Shown: one piece after another, positions 1-5,490 of the stretch
Layout: the number at the start of each line of letters is the position of its first letter
Position numbering within the stretch: position 1 is the first letter of the stretch
Program-made: the position numbers and the translations under genes
Assembly (NCBI GenBank): GCA_949440065.1
Contig: CASRZP010000055.1
Coordinates: 1 to 9,107, forward strand
Reading direction: 5' to 3'
Origin: an uncultured Bacilli bacterium
GTDB taxonomy: Bacteria > Bacillota_I > Bacilli_A > RF39 > UBA660
DNA: 9,107 bases
The notes under the pieces: generated by a model
Databases searched by the model: none
The model's input: only the letters and a program-made list of their open reading frames with translations
Told to the model about the DNA's origin: nothing

Positions 1-242
1 GTATTATCTATTTTGTGATTAACGTAATCATATAATTCTTTGGCATCATTAAAATGATAAGTAGCATCTTCTAAATTTACTTTTATTATTTGATTATTTT
101 TTATTCCATTTTCTTTTAAATCGTGGATAAATAAATCAAATAAGGTAGACTTACCACAACGTCTAATACCTGTTACTACTTTAATTAAATCTTTGTCTTT
201 AAATCTTTTTAATTGATCAAGATATTCTTTTCTCTCTATCAT
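1..242 (-). CDS. AAA_14/DUF4143-type ATPase, N-terminal part (runs off left edge)
   Basis: This is the first 80 codons of a predicted P-loop ATPase; the rest lies beyond the left edge. The translation starts MIERKEYLDQLKRF and has a Walker A motif, GIRRCGKST, at residues 25-33. The context TGIRRxGKST near residue 30, followed by a segment like IIKVNLED, is typical of the AAA_14 ATPases that carry a C-terminal DUF4143 domain, usually about 380-420 residues long. Members are common accessory genes in gut bacteria and archaea. Their cellular role is poorly defined, and some resemble archaeal ATPases with a nuclease-like C-terminus. The start is well supported: AGGAGGTGAG lies 8 bases before the ATG at 242. 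The visible part is intact. Family assignment is fairly sure, but function cannot be given. Confidence 0.85.
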   Translation of the reverse strand, partial: MIERKEYLDQLKRFKDKDLIKVVTGIRRCGKSTLFDLFIHDLKENGIKNNQIIKVNLEDATYHFNDAKELYDYVNHKIDN

Positions 243-246
243 AGAT

Positions 247-289
247 CTCACCTCCTAATAATTATACACAAAGATAGAATATTGATCAA
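247..289 (-). promoter_or_regulatory. Promoter and Shine-Dalgarno of the AAA_14 ATPase gene
   Basis: On the minus strand TTGATC (289-284) lies 17 bases before a perfect TATAAT (266-261), and AGGAGGTGAG (256-247) precedes the ATG at 242. A start about 7 bases after the -10 would fall near 254, inside the Shine-Dalgarno, leaving GAGGTGA and a leader of about 12 bases. Either the leader is very short or an upstream promoter is used. Confidence 0.5.
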
Positions 290-302
290 GTTCTGGAAAA
301 AT

Positions 303-339
303 ATTTCCAAAGCTTTATATTTTGTCGTTTTTTGGAAAT
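303..339. repeat. Inverted repeat with 9-bp arms in the divergent ATPase/GyrI region
   Basis: ATTTCCAAA (303-311) and TTTGGAAAT (331-339) are exact reverse complements around a 19-base loop that contains ATTTTGTCG (319-327). The left arm can instead pair with TGGAAA at 294-299, so two mutually exclusive hairpins are possible. No T-tract follows, so a terminator is unlikely. An operator or mRNA switch is possible, but nothing proves it. A further 8-bp inverted repeat, TATTTCTT/AAGAAATA (382-389 and 396-403), lies downstream, again without a T-tract. I see no gene in 243-493. Confidence 0.45.
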
Positions 340-427
340 TAAATTGAAAGTCATATTTTTTATATAAATTAAATGGATGCATATTTCTTGGTAAAAAGAA
401 ATAAAAACAAAGGTTATCATCAACATA

Positions 428-456
428 ATGACTATTTTTTTTAAAGGTGCTATAAT
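428..456 (+). promoter_or_regulatory. Promoter of the GyrI-like gene
   Basis: A perfect TATAAT (451-456) carries the extended -10 element TG at 448-449. It is preceded at 17 bases by ATGACT (428-433), which matches 4 of 6 positions of TTGACA. The predicted start near 463 gives a leader of about 49 bases to the ATG at 512. Confidence 0.65.
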
Positions 457-511
457 GATGATGCAACAATGCTAAAAATGATAATTTATATAAATGAGGG
501 GAGACGTAATT

Positions 512-1136
512 ATGGCGTTTGATTTTAAGAAAGAATATAAGGAATTTTATATGCCAAAGAATAAACCTAGTATAGTAAAAATCCCTAAAATGAATTATAT
601 TGCAGTTAAAGGAGAAGGAAACCCAAATGATGAAAATGGTGATTATAAAAAGACTATAGGTTTATTGTATGCTATTGCTTTTACCATAAAGATGAGTAAA
701 AAAGGATCCCATAAAATAGATGGTTATTTTGAATATGTTGTTCCACCATTAGAAGGTTTTTGGTATCAAGAGGGAAATAAATTAGGAATTGATTATCATA
801 AGAAGGATACGTTTAAATTTATTTCCGTTATCAGGTTACCAGATTTTGTAACAAAAGAAGATTTTAACTGGGCTATACAAGAAGCAACGAATAAGAAAAA
901 GCAAGATTTTTCTAACATATGATGAGGGTGTATGTGTTCAATGTATGCACATTGGTTCTTATGATGATGAACCAAAGACCGTAGAGTTAATGCATGATTT
1001 TATAAAAGAAAATGGATATGCGTTAGATATCACGGATACAAGATTACACCATGAAATCTATTTAAGTGATCCTAGAAGGTGTGACGTTAGTAGGTTAAAA
1101 ACAGTAATTAGACATCCCATTAAGAAAATAAAATAG
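512..1136 (+). pseudogene. GyrI-like small-molecule-binding protein, broken by a frameshift near 910-916
   Basis: Two reading frames together encode one protein of the GyrI-like domain family (about 205-210 residues). Members bind small hydrophobic or xenobiotic ligands and some are hydrolases; they are soluble stand-alone proteins. The first frame (512-922, 136 codons, starting MAFDFKKEYKEFY) carries the conserved runs PKMNYIAVKGEGNPN, YVVPPLEGFWYQEG and ISVIRLPDFVTKEDF, then hits TGA-TGA. The second frame continues from about 915 with TYDEGVCVQCMHIGSYDDEP to HHEIYLSDPR and RHPIKKIK, ending at TAG 1134-1136. By memory of relatives, about five residues (KVEFL-like) are missing at the join. 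Net loss of 14 bases between two copies of TTTCTAA would explain this and gives the observed shift from frame 2 to frame 3. I chose ATG 512 because AGGGGAG (497-503) precedes it; the in-frame ATG at 494 overlaps that site. A sequencing error is less likely if the lost stretch is 14 bases. Confidence 0.85.
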
Positions 1137-1315
1137 AAGAAAAGTAATTCATTGGTTACTAATCTCATTATGTGCATTTATTATCATTATTTTTATTCTT
1201 ATTACCCAGTCCTTATTTCCATTGGGATTATCATGAACTGGAAAATGCTGTTTTAGGTGTTGTCTTGCACTCGTTTAAATGGATATTGATAAGACATGCA
1301 CCAATGCAACAATAA
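1129..1315 (+). pseudogene. Possible decayed membrane-protein remnant (unidentified)
   Basis: The stretch 1137-1431 has no intact gene, but two overlapping open stretches look coding-like. The first (to TGA at 1234-1236) reads RKVIHWLLISLCAFIIII followed by FILITQSLFPLG, which resembles one hydrophobic membrane helix. The second (1226-1315, ending in TAA) reads DYHELENAVLGVVLHSFKW onward. A shift by one frame near 1225 would join them into about 60 residues. Neither has a start codon with a ribosome binding site. There is faint resemblance to the start of VanZ-like proteins, too weak to name. In AT-rich DNA a poly-Ile/Leu stretch can also arise by chance. Confidence 0.25.
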
Positions 1316-1361
1316 TAAGAATAATATGGATAAGGAAGAAAATTTAAGACCAACGACAATA

Positions 1362-1390
1362 TTTACTACCAAAAGCATATGTGCTATAAT
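1362..1390 (+). promoter_or_regulatory. Promoter of the DUF3795 gene
   Basis: Perfect TATAAT (1385-1390) has the extended -10 TG at 1382-1383, with TTTACT (1362-1367, 4 of 6 to TTGACA) 17 bases upstream. The predicted start near 1397 leaves a leader of about 35 bases. The Shine-Dalgarno is weak (AAGAAG about 1420-1425). The gene therefore appears to be transcribed on its own. Confidence 0.65.
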
Positions 1391-1431
1391 CAAGACAAAA
1401 GTGAGAAAAAAATTTTCTAAGAAGTAAGTCA

Positions 1432-1731
1432 ATGAATAAAGAAATAAGTGTATGTGGATCTAATTGTAGTAAGTGTTACTGTTTTGAACAGAAAATGTGC
1501 CAAGGTTGTAATGCTTGTTGCGGCGTTGTATTTCACTGTCATGGTAATGAGTGTCCAATATATCATTGTTCTGTTACTAAACATCACTTTAAAAGTTGTT
1601 TAGAATGCGATAAAATTCCTTGTGATATTTGGAAAAGAACAAGAGATCCTAAATTTAGTGATGAAGAATTTGAAAAAAACATCAATGATAGAATTAACCT
1701 ATTAAAAGAACAATACATAGCAAATCACTAA
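1432..1731 (+). CDS. Small cysteine-rich DUF3795-family protein
   Basis: This 99-residue protein has a dense run of cysteines and histidines over residues 8-64: CGSNCSKC, CQGCNACC, CHGNECPIYHC, CLEC and IPC. The pattern CGxxCxxC, then CxGC, then CPIYxC, then CxxCxxxPC is the signature of DUF3795, a family presumed to bind zinc or an iron-sulfur cluster, with no established biochemical role. After the cysteine region, residues 65-99 are charged and helical-looking (WKRTRDPKFSDEEFEKNIN). There is no signal peptide or membrane segment, so it is cytoplasmic. It has its own extended -10 promoter and ends just before a terminator hairpin, so it is probably monocistronic. The gene looks complete. 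Family assignment is fairly confident; function is unknown. Confidence 0.85.
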   Translation: MNKEISVCGSNCSKCYCFEQKMCQGCNACCGVVFHCHGNECPIYHCSVTKHHFKSCLECDKIPCDIWKRTRDPKFSDEEFEKNINDRINLLKEQYIANH

Positions 1732-1744
1732 AAATATCCAAAGT

Positions 1745-1774
1745 AAAAGAAGATAAATTGCTATCTCCTTTTTA
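1745..1774. terminator. Hairpin terminator between the DUF3795 gene and the gap operon
   Basis: AAAAGAAGATA (1745-1755) pairs with TATCTCCTTTT (1762-1772) at 10 of 11 positions around a 6-base loop. The right arm runs into TTTTTATTT, which suits plus-strand termination. On the minus strand the hairpin is followed by a T-rich arm, so it may also end the convergent gap transcript. Confidence 0.65.
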
Positions 1775-1786
1775 TTTGATTAAATT

Positions 1787-2803
1787 TTATAATATGTCCA
1801 TCTTTTCCATCCAGTATTTTCCTGTTCTTACCATTTGCACAGAATAACCCATTTCATTATCATACCATGCGACAATTTTTACTAACTTTTTCCCATCTAC
1901 TTCTAAAACATTAGTTAATAACCCATCTACAATAGCACCATAATGGCTACCAATTACATCACTCGATACAATTGGATCAAATGTAATTTTTATCGTTTCA
2001 TTTTGATTTTCTATAAATGCTTGATTAATCGCTTCTATAGTAGCATCACTTTTTAACTCTAATACCAAATCAATTACAGAACCCGTAGATACAGGAACAC
2101 GCATAGCAGAACCTTCTAATCTTCCCTCTAATTCAGGAATAACTTTGCCAATCGCTGAGGCAGCTCCAGTGGATGCTGGAATAATATTAGCACTTGCTGC
2201 TCTTCCACGACGTGCCTTAATTCCCTTTTTATGAGGAACATCTAAAACACTTTGATCATTCGTGTAAGCATGAACTGTGGTCATATAACCTTTTTCAATT
2301 CCAAACTTATCATTAATGATTTTTAAAACTGGTGCTAGACAATTGGTGGTACAACTAGCACTAGAAATAATTTGTTCATCACCACTTAACGTTTCCTCAT
2401 TTACATGGTACACAATAGTTTTCACATCACCCTTGCTAGGTGCTGAAATAATGACCTTTTTAGCACCTGCTTCAATATGAGCATACGCCTTATCATAAGA
2501 AGTAAATGCCCCTGTACACTCATATACCACGTCAACGCCCAATGCACCCCATGGTAATTCCTTAGGATCTTTACAAGAATAAATCTTAATCCGATGATTT
2601 CCTACAATTAAATAGTCATCTTCAAACGCAATCTCATCAATCTTATAATTTCTATGATTGGTATCATACTTTAATAAATACGCTAACTGCTCAGCATCTG
2701 TTAAATCATTAATGGCCACAATTTCATAATCATTATCTTCTTCCATTAAACGAAAAACCAACCTACCAATACGACCAAAACCATTAATTGCTACTTTTAT
2801 CAT
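1787..2803 (-). CDS. gap: Glyceraldehyde-3-phosphate dehydrogenase, type I
   Basis: This 338-residue enzyme oxidatively phosphorylates glyceraldehyde-3-phosphate to 1,3-bisphosphoglycerate in glycolysis, as a cytoplasmic tetramer. It has the N-terminal nucleotide-binding motif INGFGRIGR (residues 6-14), the catalytic cysteine C151 in SASCTTNCLAP, and H178 in TTVHAYTND. The substrate-binding STGAA follows at about 211-215 and the conserved WYDNEMGYS lies near the C-terminus. Asp33 (in INDLT) is the residue that favours NAD+ over NADP+, pointing to a glycolytic rather than GapB-like enzyme (inference). The S-loop is slightly long, reading PHKKGIKARRGRAAS where many Bacillus enzymes have PHKDLRRARAA. 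ATG at 2803 is preceded by AGGAGG at 8 bases. It lies 33 bases after the nucleoside kinase stop with no separate promoter seen, so it is probably co-transcribed. No pgk or tpi follows within the window. Confidence 0.97.
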   Translation of the reverse strand: MIKVAINGFGRIGRLVFRLMEEDNDYEIVAINDLTDAEQLAYLLKYDTNHRNYKIDEIAFEDDYLIVGNHRIKIYSCKDPKELPWGALGVDVVYECTGAFTSYDKAYAHIEAGAKKVIISAPSKGDVKTIVYHVNEETLSGDEQIISSASCTTNCLAPVLKIINDKFGIEKGYMTTVHAYTNDQSVLDVPHKKGIKARRGRAASANIIPASTGAASAIGKVIPELEGRLEGSAMRVPVSTGSVIDLVLELKSDATIEAINQAFIENQNETIKITFDPIVSSDVIGSHYGAIVDGLLTNVLEVDGKKLVKIVAWYDNEMGYSVQMVRTGKYWMEKMDIL

Positions 2804-2836
2804 AAATCTATCCTCCTAATGTTATTTTAGCAAACT

Positions 2837-4492
2837 TTACTGATGAAAGCAACTTCCTCCAATAAACTCACGAATAATTGACTCTTTTGGAATGTCCTCT
2901 GACGGAATAGGCAAGAAACTTCTTAAGAAATTAATAAGTCTTTTCGCCTCATCATAATACTCAGAATTCACATTTACAGAGTACAACAATGGTTCTACAT
3001 AAGTTTTTAATATCGATAACTCATAAATTAGTGCTGTGTTAAAGGTAGCATCTGCTTCATCTTGATAAGGAAAGATATATTTTTCTTCCCCCATTCTAAC
3101 CGTAGGCCAATTCTTTAAAGTGGCTTCTACACTATAACCACGTGTACGATAATCTCTTACAATTCTACGTAACAAACGGTTATCTGCTGTTGATATTCTA
3201 TTATGTTGATCCAAATTTAACTCTGCTAAAGCTGATAAATATATACGATACTTGTTTTCTTTAGGAATATTTTCTAAGATTCTATTATTTAATCCATGAA
3301 TTCCTTCAATCATTAAGATATCGTTTTCCTCTAATTTCATCTTACTTTTATATTCTTTCTTTCCTATATAAAAATTATACGTAGGAATTACTACTTCTTC
3401 TTGGTTAAATAGTTTACCTATTTGCTCATCAAAAAGGTCTAAATCTATGGCTTCTAAACACTCATAATCTGGTTTCCCATTCGGAAGTAGTGGAGTTTCC
3501 TCTCGTTCAACAAAGTAATTATCCATAGAAATCATCTTAGGATTTAATCCTAAACTTTGTAGGCACATCTTTAATTTTGTACAAGTTGTTGTCTTTCCAC
3601 TTGAAGAAGGTCCTGCAATTAAAACAATTTTCACTTTATCTTTTCTACTAGCAATTTCCTTAGCTACTTTCAATAGTTTTCCATTTTGCATAATCTCATC
3701 CATTCGGATTAAATCGCCAATTTTTCCTTTAGAAATCACATCGTTTAAGTCAGAGACATTTTTCAAATGTAATAATTCAGTCCATTCCCGATATTCTTTA
3801 TAGATTTGATAGATATTTTCACGTTTTGTGTACTCACTGATTTCATTTTCCATATACACTGTCATAAAACGTAATAGAAAACTATTTTCATCAAAGTAAG
3901 TTAAGGCAAAAGGAGTAAGACTAGAGGTGCTTACTGGCATATAAGTAAAGAAATAATCATAACGATTTTTTAAGCGATATAGTGTGACCGTTGATCTTGT
4001 CATGTATTTATATAAACCTAGTTTTGATTCATCGTTTTGACGAGTAAAGTAGTTGATCGCATCCATTCTTGATACATTCACTTTAGCAATATCTAAATCT
4101 TGTTCTACTAACTCCCTCATTCTATTTTCAATATTTTTCATATCATTTTCTAAAATAGGAAAGTTGGTTGTAATGTATAAACCTTTATCTAAAGAATGTT
4201 CTACAGTAATATTTTTTTCTTCCCCATACAAATCTTTGATTACAGTTACTAATAAAAAAACTAAACCACTAACATAAGCACGATTTGCCATTCTATCTTT
4301 TAAATCAAAAAATTCAATGTAGCACGGTTTATTGATTTCTTCCGTTAACTCACTATAGCTTCCATCTACCTTGGCTAAGATAATCGGATAAGTGTAATCT
4401 TGTTCAAAAGATTTACTAATTTCTAATAAAGTTAACCCCTTTGGTATTTCAATTTTTTCATCATTGACGATGACAGTTAAATTTTCAATCAT
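2837..4492 (-). CDS. Nucleoside kinase with N-terminal TGS/ThrRS-like region and uridine-kinase domain
   Basis: This protein of 551 residues belongs to a Firmicutes family that fuses a TGS domain (about residues 1-65) and a threonyl-tRNA-synthetase second-additional-domain-like region (about 70-200) to a C-terminal phosphoribulokinase/uridine kinase P-loop domain (about 285-500). The kinase part has Walker A GPSSSGKTTT (294-303), the acceptor-side motif SMDNYF (322-327), the Walker-B-like LMIEGIHGLN (393-402), and the lid-like arginine cluster NRLLRRIVRDYRTRG. It probably phosphorylates uridine or a related nucleoside in pyrimidine salvage; the role of the synthetase-like part is not established. 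An in-frame GTG at 4501 exists, but GGGTGA there is best read as the Shine-Dalgarno for the ATG at 4492. It is first in an operon with gap and divergent from clpP. The frame is intact. Confidence 0.9.
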   Translation of the reverse strand: MIENLTVIVNDEKIEIPKGLTLLEISKSFEQDYTYPIILAKVDGSYSELTEEINKPCYIEFFDLKDRMANRAYVSGLVFLLVTVIKDLYGEEKNITVEHSLDKGLYITTNFPILENDMKNIENRMRELVEQDLDIAKVNVSRMDAINYFTRQNDESKLGLYKYMTRSTVTLYRLKNRYDYFFTYMPVSTSSLTPFALTYFDENSFLLRFMTVYMENEISEYTKRENIYQIYKEYREWTELLHLKNVSDLNDVISKGKIGDLIRMDEIMQNGKLLKVAKEIASRKDKVKIVLIAGPSSSGKTTTCTKLKMCLQSLGLNPKMISMDNYFVEREETPLLPNGKPDYECLEAIDLDLFDEQIGKLFNQEEVVIPTYNFYIGKKEYKSKMKLEENDILMIEGIHGLNNRILENIPKENKYRIYLSALAELNLDQHNRISTADNRLLRRIVRDYRTRGYSVEATLKNWPTVRMGEEKYIFPYQDEADATFNTALIYELSILKTYVEPLLYSVNVNSEYYDEAKRLINFLRSFLPIPSEDIPKESIIREFIGGSCFHQ

Positions 4493-4521
4493 GTTTTTCA
4501 CCCTATTCTATTCTATAGTTT

Positions 4522-4550
4522 AGTATAACAAATTTATTCTTGTTTGTCAT
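4522..4550 (-). promoter_or_regulatory. Promoter of the nucleoside kinase-gap operon
   Basis: On the minus strand ATGACA (4550-4545, 5 of 6 to TTGACA) lies 17 bases before TATACT (4527-4522, 5 of 6 to TATAAT). The predicted start is near 4515, giving a leader of about 23 bases to the ATG at 4492. The near-palindrome at 4552-4564 abuts its -35. Confidence 0.7.
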
Positions 4551-4551
4551 C

Positions 4552-4564
4552 ACAGATTTTGTCG
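4552..4564. promoter_or_regulatory. Near-palindromic 13-bp motif, possible operator (copy 1)
   Basis: Read on the minus strand this is CGACAAAATCTGT. It matches 12 of 13 bases of a motif upstream of yvcK (8461-8473). The core ACAAAATCTGT is palindromic except for one pair. It sits one base upstream of the kinase -35 and about 33 bases before the clpP -10, so one regulator could serve both divergent genes. It is not a CtsR, CIRCE or Rex consensus as I know them. Confidence 0.35.
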
Positions 4565-4572
4565 ATTGAATT

Positions 4573-4603
4573 TTGATTACTTTTATTTTCTTTCTTTTAC
4601 AAT
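4573..4603 (+). promoter_or_regulatory. Likely clpP promoter
   Basis: TACAAT (4598-4603) matches 5 of 6 of the -10 consensus. The best -35 is TTGATT (4573-4578), but at a long 19-base spacing. The predicted start near 4610 would leave a leader of only about 11 bases, beginning right at the Shine-Dalgarno GGTGAT (4611-4616). No CtsR heptad repeat or CIRCE element is visible here. Confidence 0.5.
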
Positions 4604-4620
4604 AGTAATAGGTGATAAAA

Positions 4621-5205
4621 ATGAATTTAGTTCCTATGGTGATTGAAAGAGAAAGTAATAATGAGCGTAGTTATGATTTGTTTTCTCGTTTATTAAAAGA
4701 GCGAATTATTTTGCTTAATGGTGAAATTGATGATACCAATTCTAATTTGGTTGTAGCCCAGTTATTGTATTTGGACTCGATTAACCATGATACGATTAAT
4801 ATTTATATTAATTCTCCTGGAGGTTCTATTACCGCGGGTATGGCTATTTATGATACGATGCACTTGGTGAAAAGTAAGGTTTCAACGATTTGTATTGGTA
4901 TGGCTGCATCCATGGCTGCTTTTTTGCTAACTAGTGGAGAAAAAGGGTTACGGTATATTCTTCCTAATGCTGAGGTGATGATTCATCAACCTTTAGGTGG
5001 TGTTCAAGGGCAAGCAACGGAAATTAAGATTGCTGCTGAGAGAATTTTGAAGTTAAAGGAAAAGCTAAATCAAATGTTAGCAAAGAATACGGGAAAACCT
5101 ATTGAGAAAATAAGACAAGATACAGAAAGGGATCACTTTTTAGATGCTAAGGAAGCACTAGACTATGGTATCGTGGATAAAATTATTGAAAAGGAAATCA
5201 ATTAG
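4621..5205 (+). CDS. clpP: ATP-dependent Clp protease proteolytic subunit
   Basis: ClpP is the serine peptidase that forms two stacked heptameric rings and degrades proteins fed by ClpX or ClpC-type unfoldases in the cytoplasm, for protein quality control and regulated turnover. From ATG 4621 it has 194 residues, the normal length, and begins MNLVPMVIERE like other ClpP proteins. The catalytic triad is complete and at canonical positions: S97 in GMAASMAAF, H122 in MIHQPLGG and D171 in RDHFLDAKEALDYG. The processing and handle regions (GGVQGQATEIKI) are also normal. A GTG at 4612 is in frame but forms part of the GGTGAT Shine-Dalgarno, so ATG 4621 is preferred. It is divergent from the kinase-gap operon. 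In Bacillus subtilis clpP also lies not far from yvcK-whiA, so the neighbourhood is partly conserved (from general knowledge). Confidence 0.97.
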   Translation: MNLVPMVIERESNNERSYDLFSRLLKERIILLNGEIDDTNSNLVVAQLLYLDSINHDTINIYINSPGGSITAGMAIYDTMHLVKSKVSTICIGMAASMAAFLLTSGEKGLRYILPNAEVMIHQPLGGVQGQATEIKIAAERILKLKEKLNQMLAKNTGKPIEKIRQDTERDHFLDAKEALDYGIVDKIIEKEIN

Positions 5206-5225
5206 TCTTTGGTTTTTAAACATAA

Positions 5226-5296
5226 AGTGATTTTTGATGGTGTTCTAATCGTACGTTTATCATGATGCCTTGTAGACATCATAATTTTAGGTCACT
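5226..5296 (+). terminator. Possible weak clpP terminator structure
   Basis: An inner 6-bp stem ATGATG/CATCAT (5262-5267, 5277-5282) is enclosed by AGTGA/TCACT (5226-5230, 5292-5296). Only a short AATTTTAGG follows, so termination would be weak. The remainder of 5206-5490 holds repeats and presumably the rhuM promoter, which I could not place firmly. Confidence 0.25.
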
Positions 5297-5336
5297 ATAA
5301 ATTATACAAAATAAGAAAATGAAAATGACAAGATAA

Positions 5337-5417
5337 CTACAACAATATTTACATGAAAGAAATTTAAGTAAAATTTAAAAATTAAACAGTAATTTGCTAA
5401 ACTTTCTACAACAATAT
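5337..5417 (+). repeat. Two 12-bp direct repeats upstream of the rhuM-like gene
   Basis: CTACAACAATAT occurs exactly at 5337-5348 and again at 5406-5417, 69 bases apart. The second copy overlaps a TATAAG that could be a -10 (5415-5420; TTGCTA at 5394-5399 is a poor -35 at 15 bases). The copies could be binding sites for the RhuM DNA-binding-like part or another regulator, or chance in AT-rich DNA. Confidence 0.4.
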
Positions 5418-5490
5418 AAGTGATAGGTTTATTATCTATGCCTATTACAGCAACACATGATAAAAAGTATAGCAAAGGACGTGATAATAC

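Noticed and set aside
248..469. Minus-strand open frame of 73 codons
   Set aside because: It covers the divergent promoter region and inverted repeats, has low-complexity AT-driven composition, lacks a good ribosome binding site and resembles no family I know.
905..925. Programmed ribosomal frameshifting in the GyrI-like gene
   Set aside because: No slippery heptamer with a downstream structure is evident, two tandem TGA stops are present, and residues appear to be missing rather than merely out of frame.
945..1136. Separate 63-residue gene starting at ATG 945
   Set aside because: Its sequence is the C-terminal third of the GyrI-like protein, and homologous residues upstream of 945 are in the same frame. 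It is the downstream half of a broken gene.
4053..4277. Plus-strand open frame inside the nucleoside kinase
   Set aside because: It is antisense to a well-supported intact gene and has no domain-like features.
4543..4563. CtsR operator upstream of clpP
   Set aside because: TTTGTC occurs twice here (4543-4548, 4558-4563), but the CtsR heptad needs TTTGAC/GTCAAA at close spacing, which is not met.
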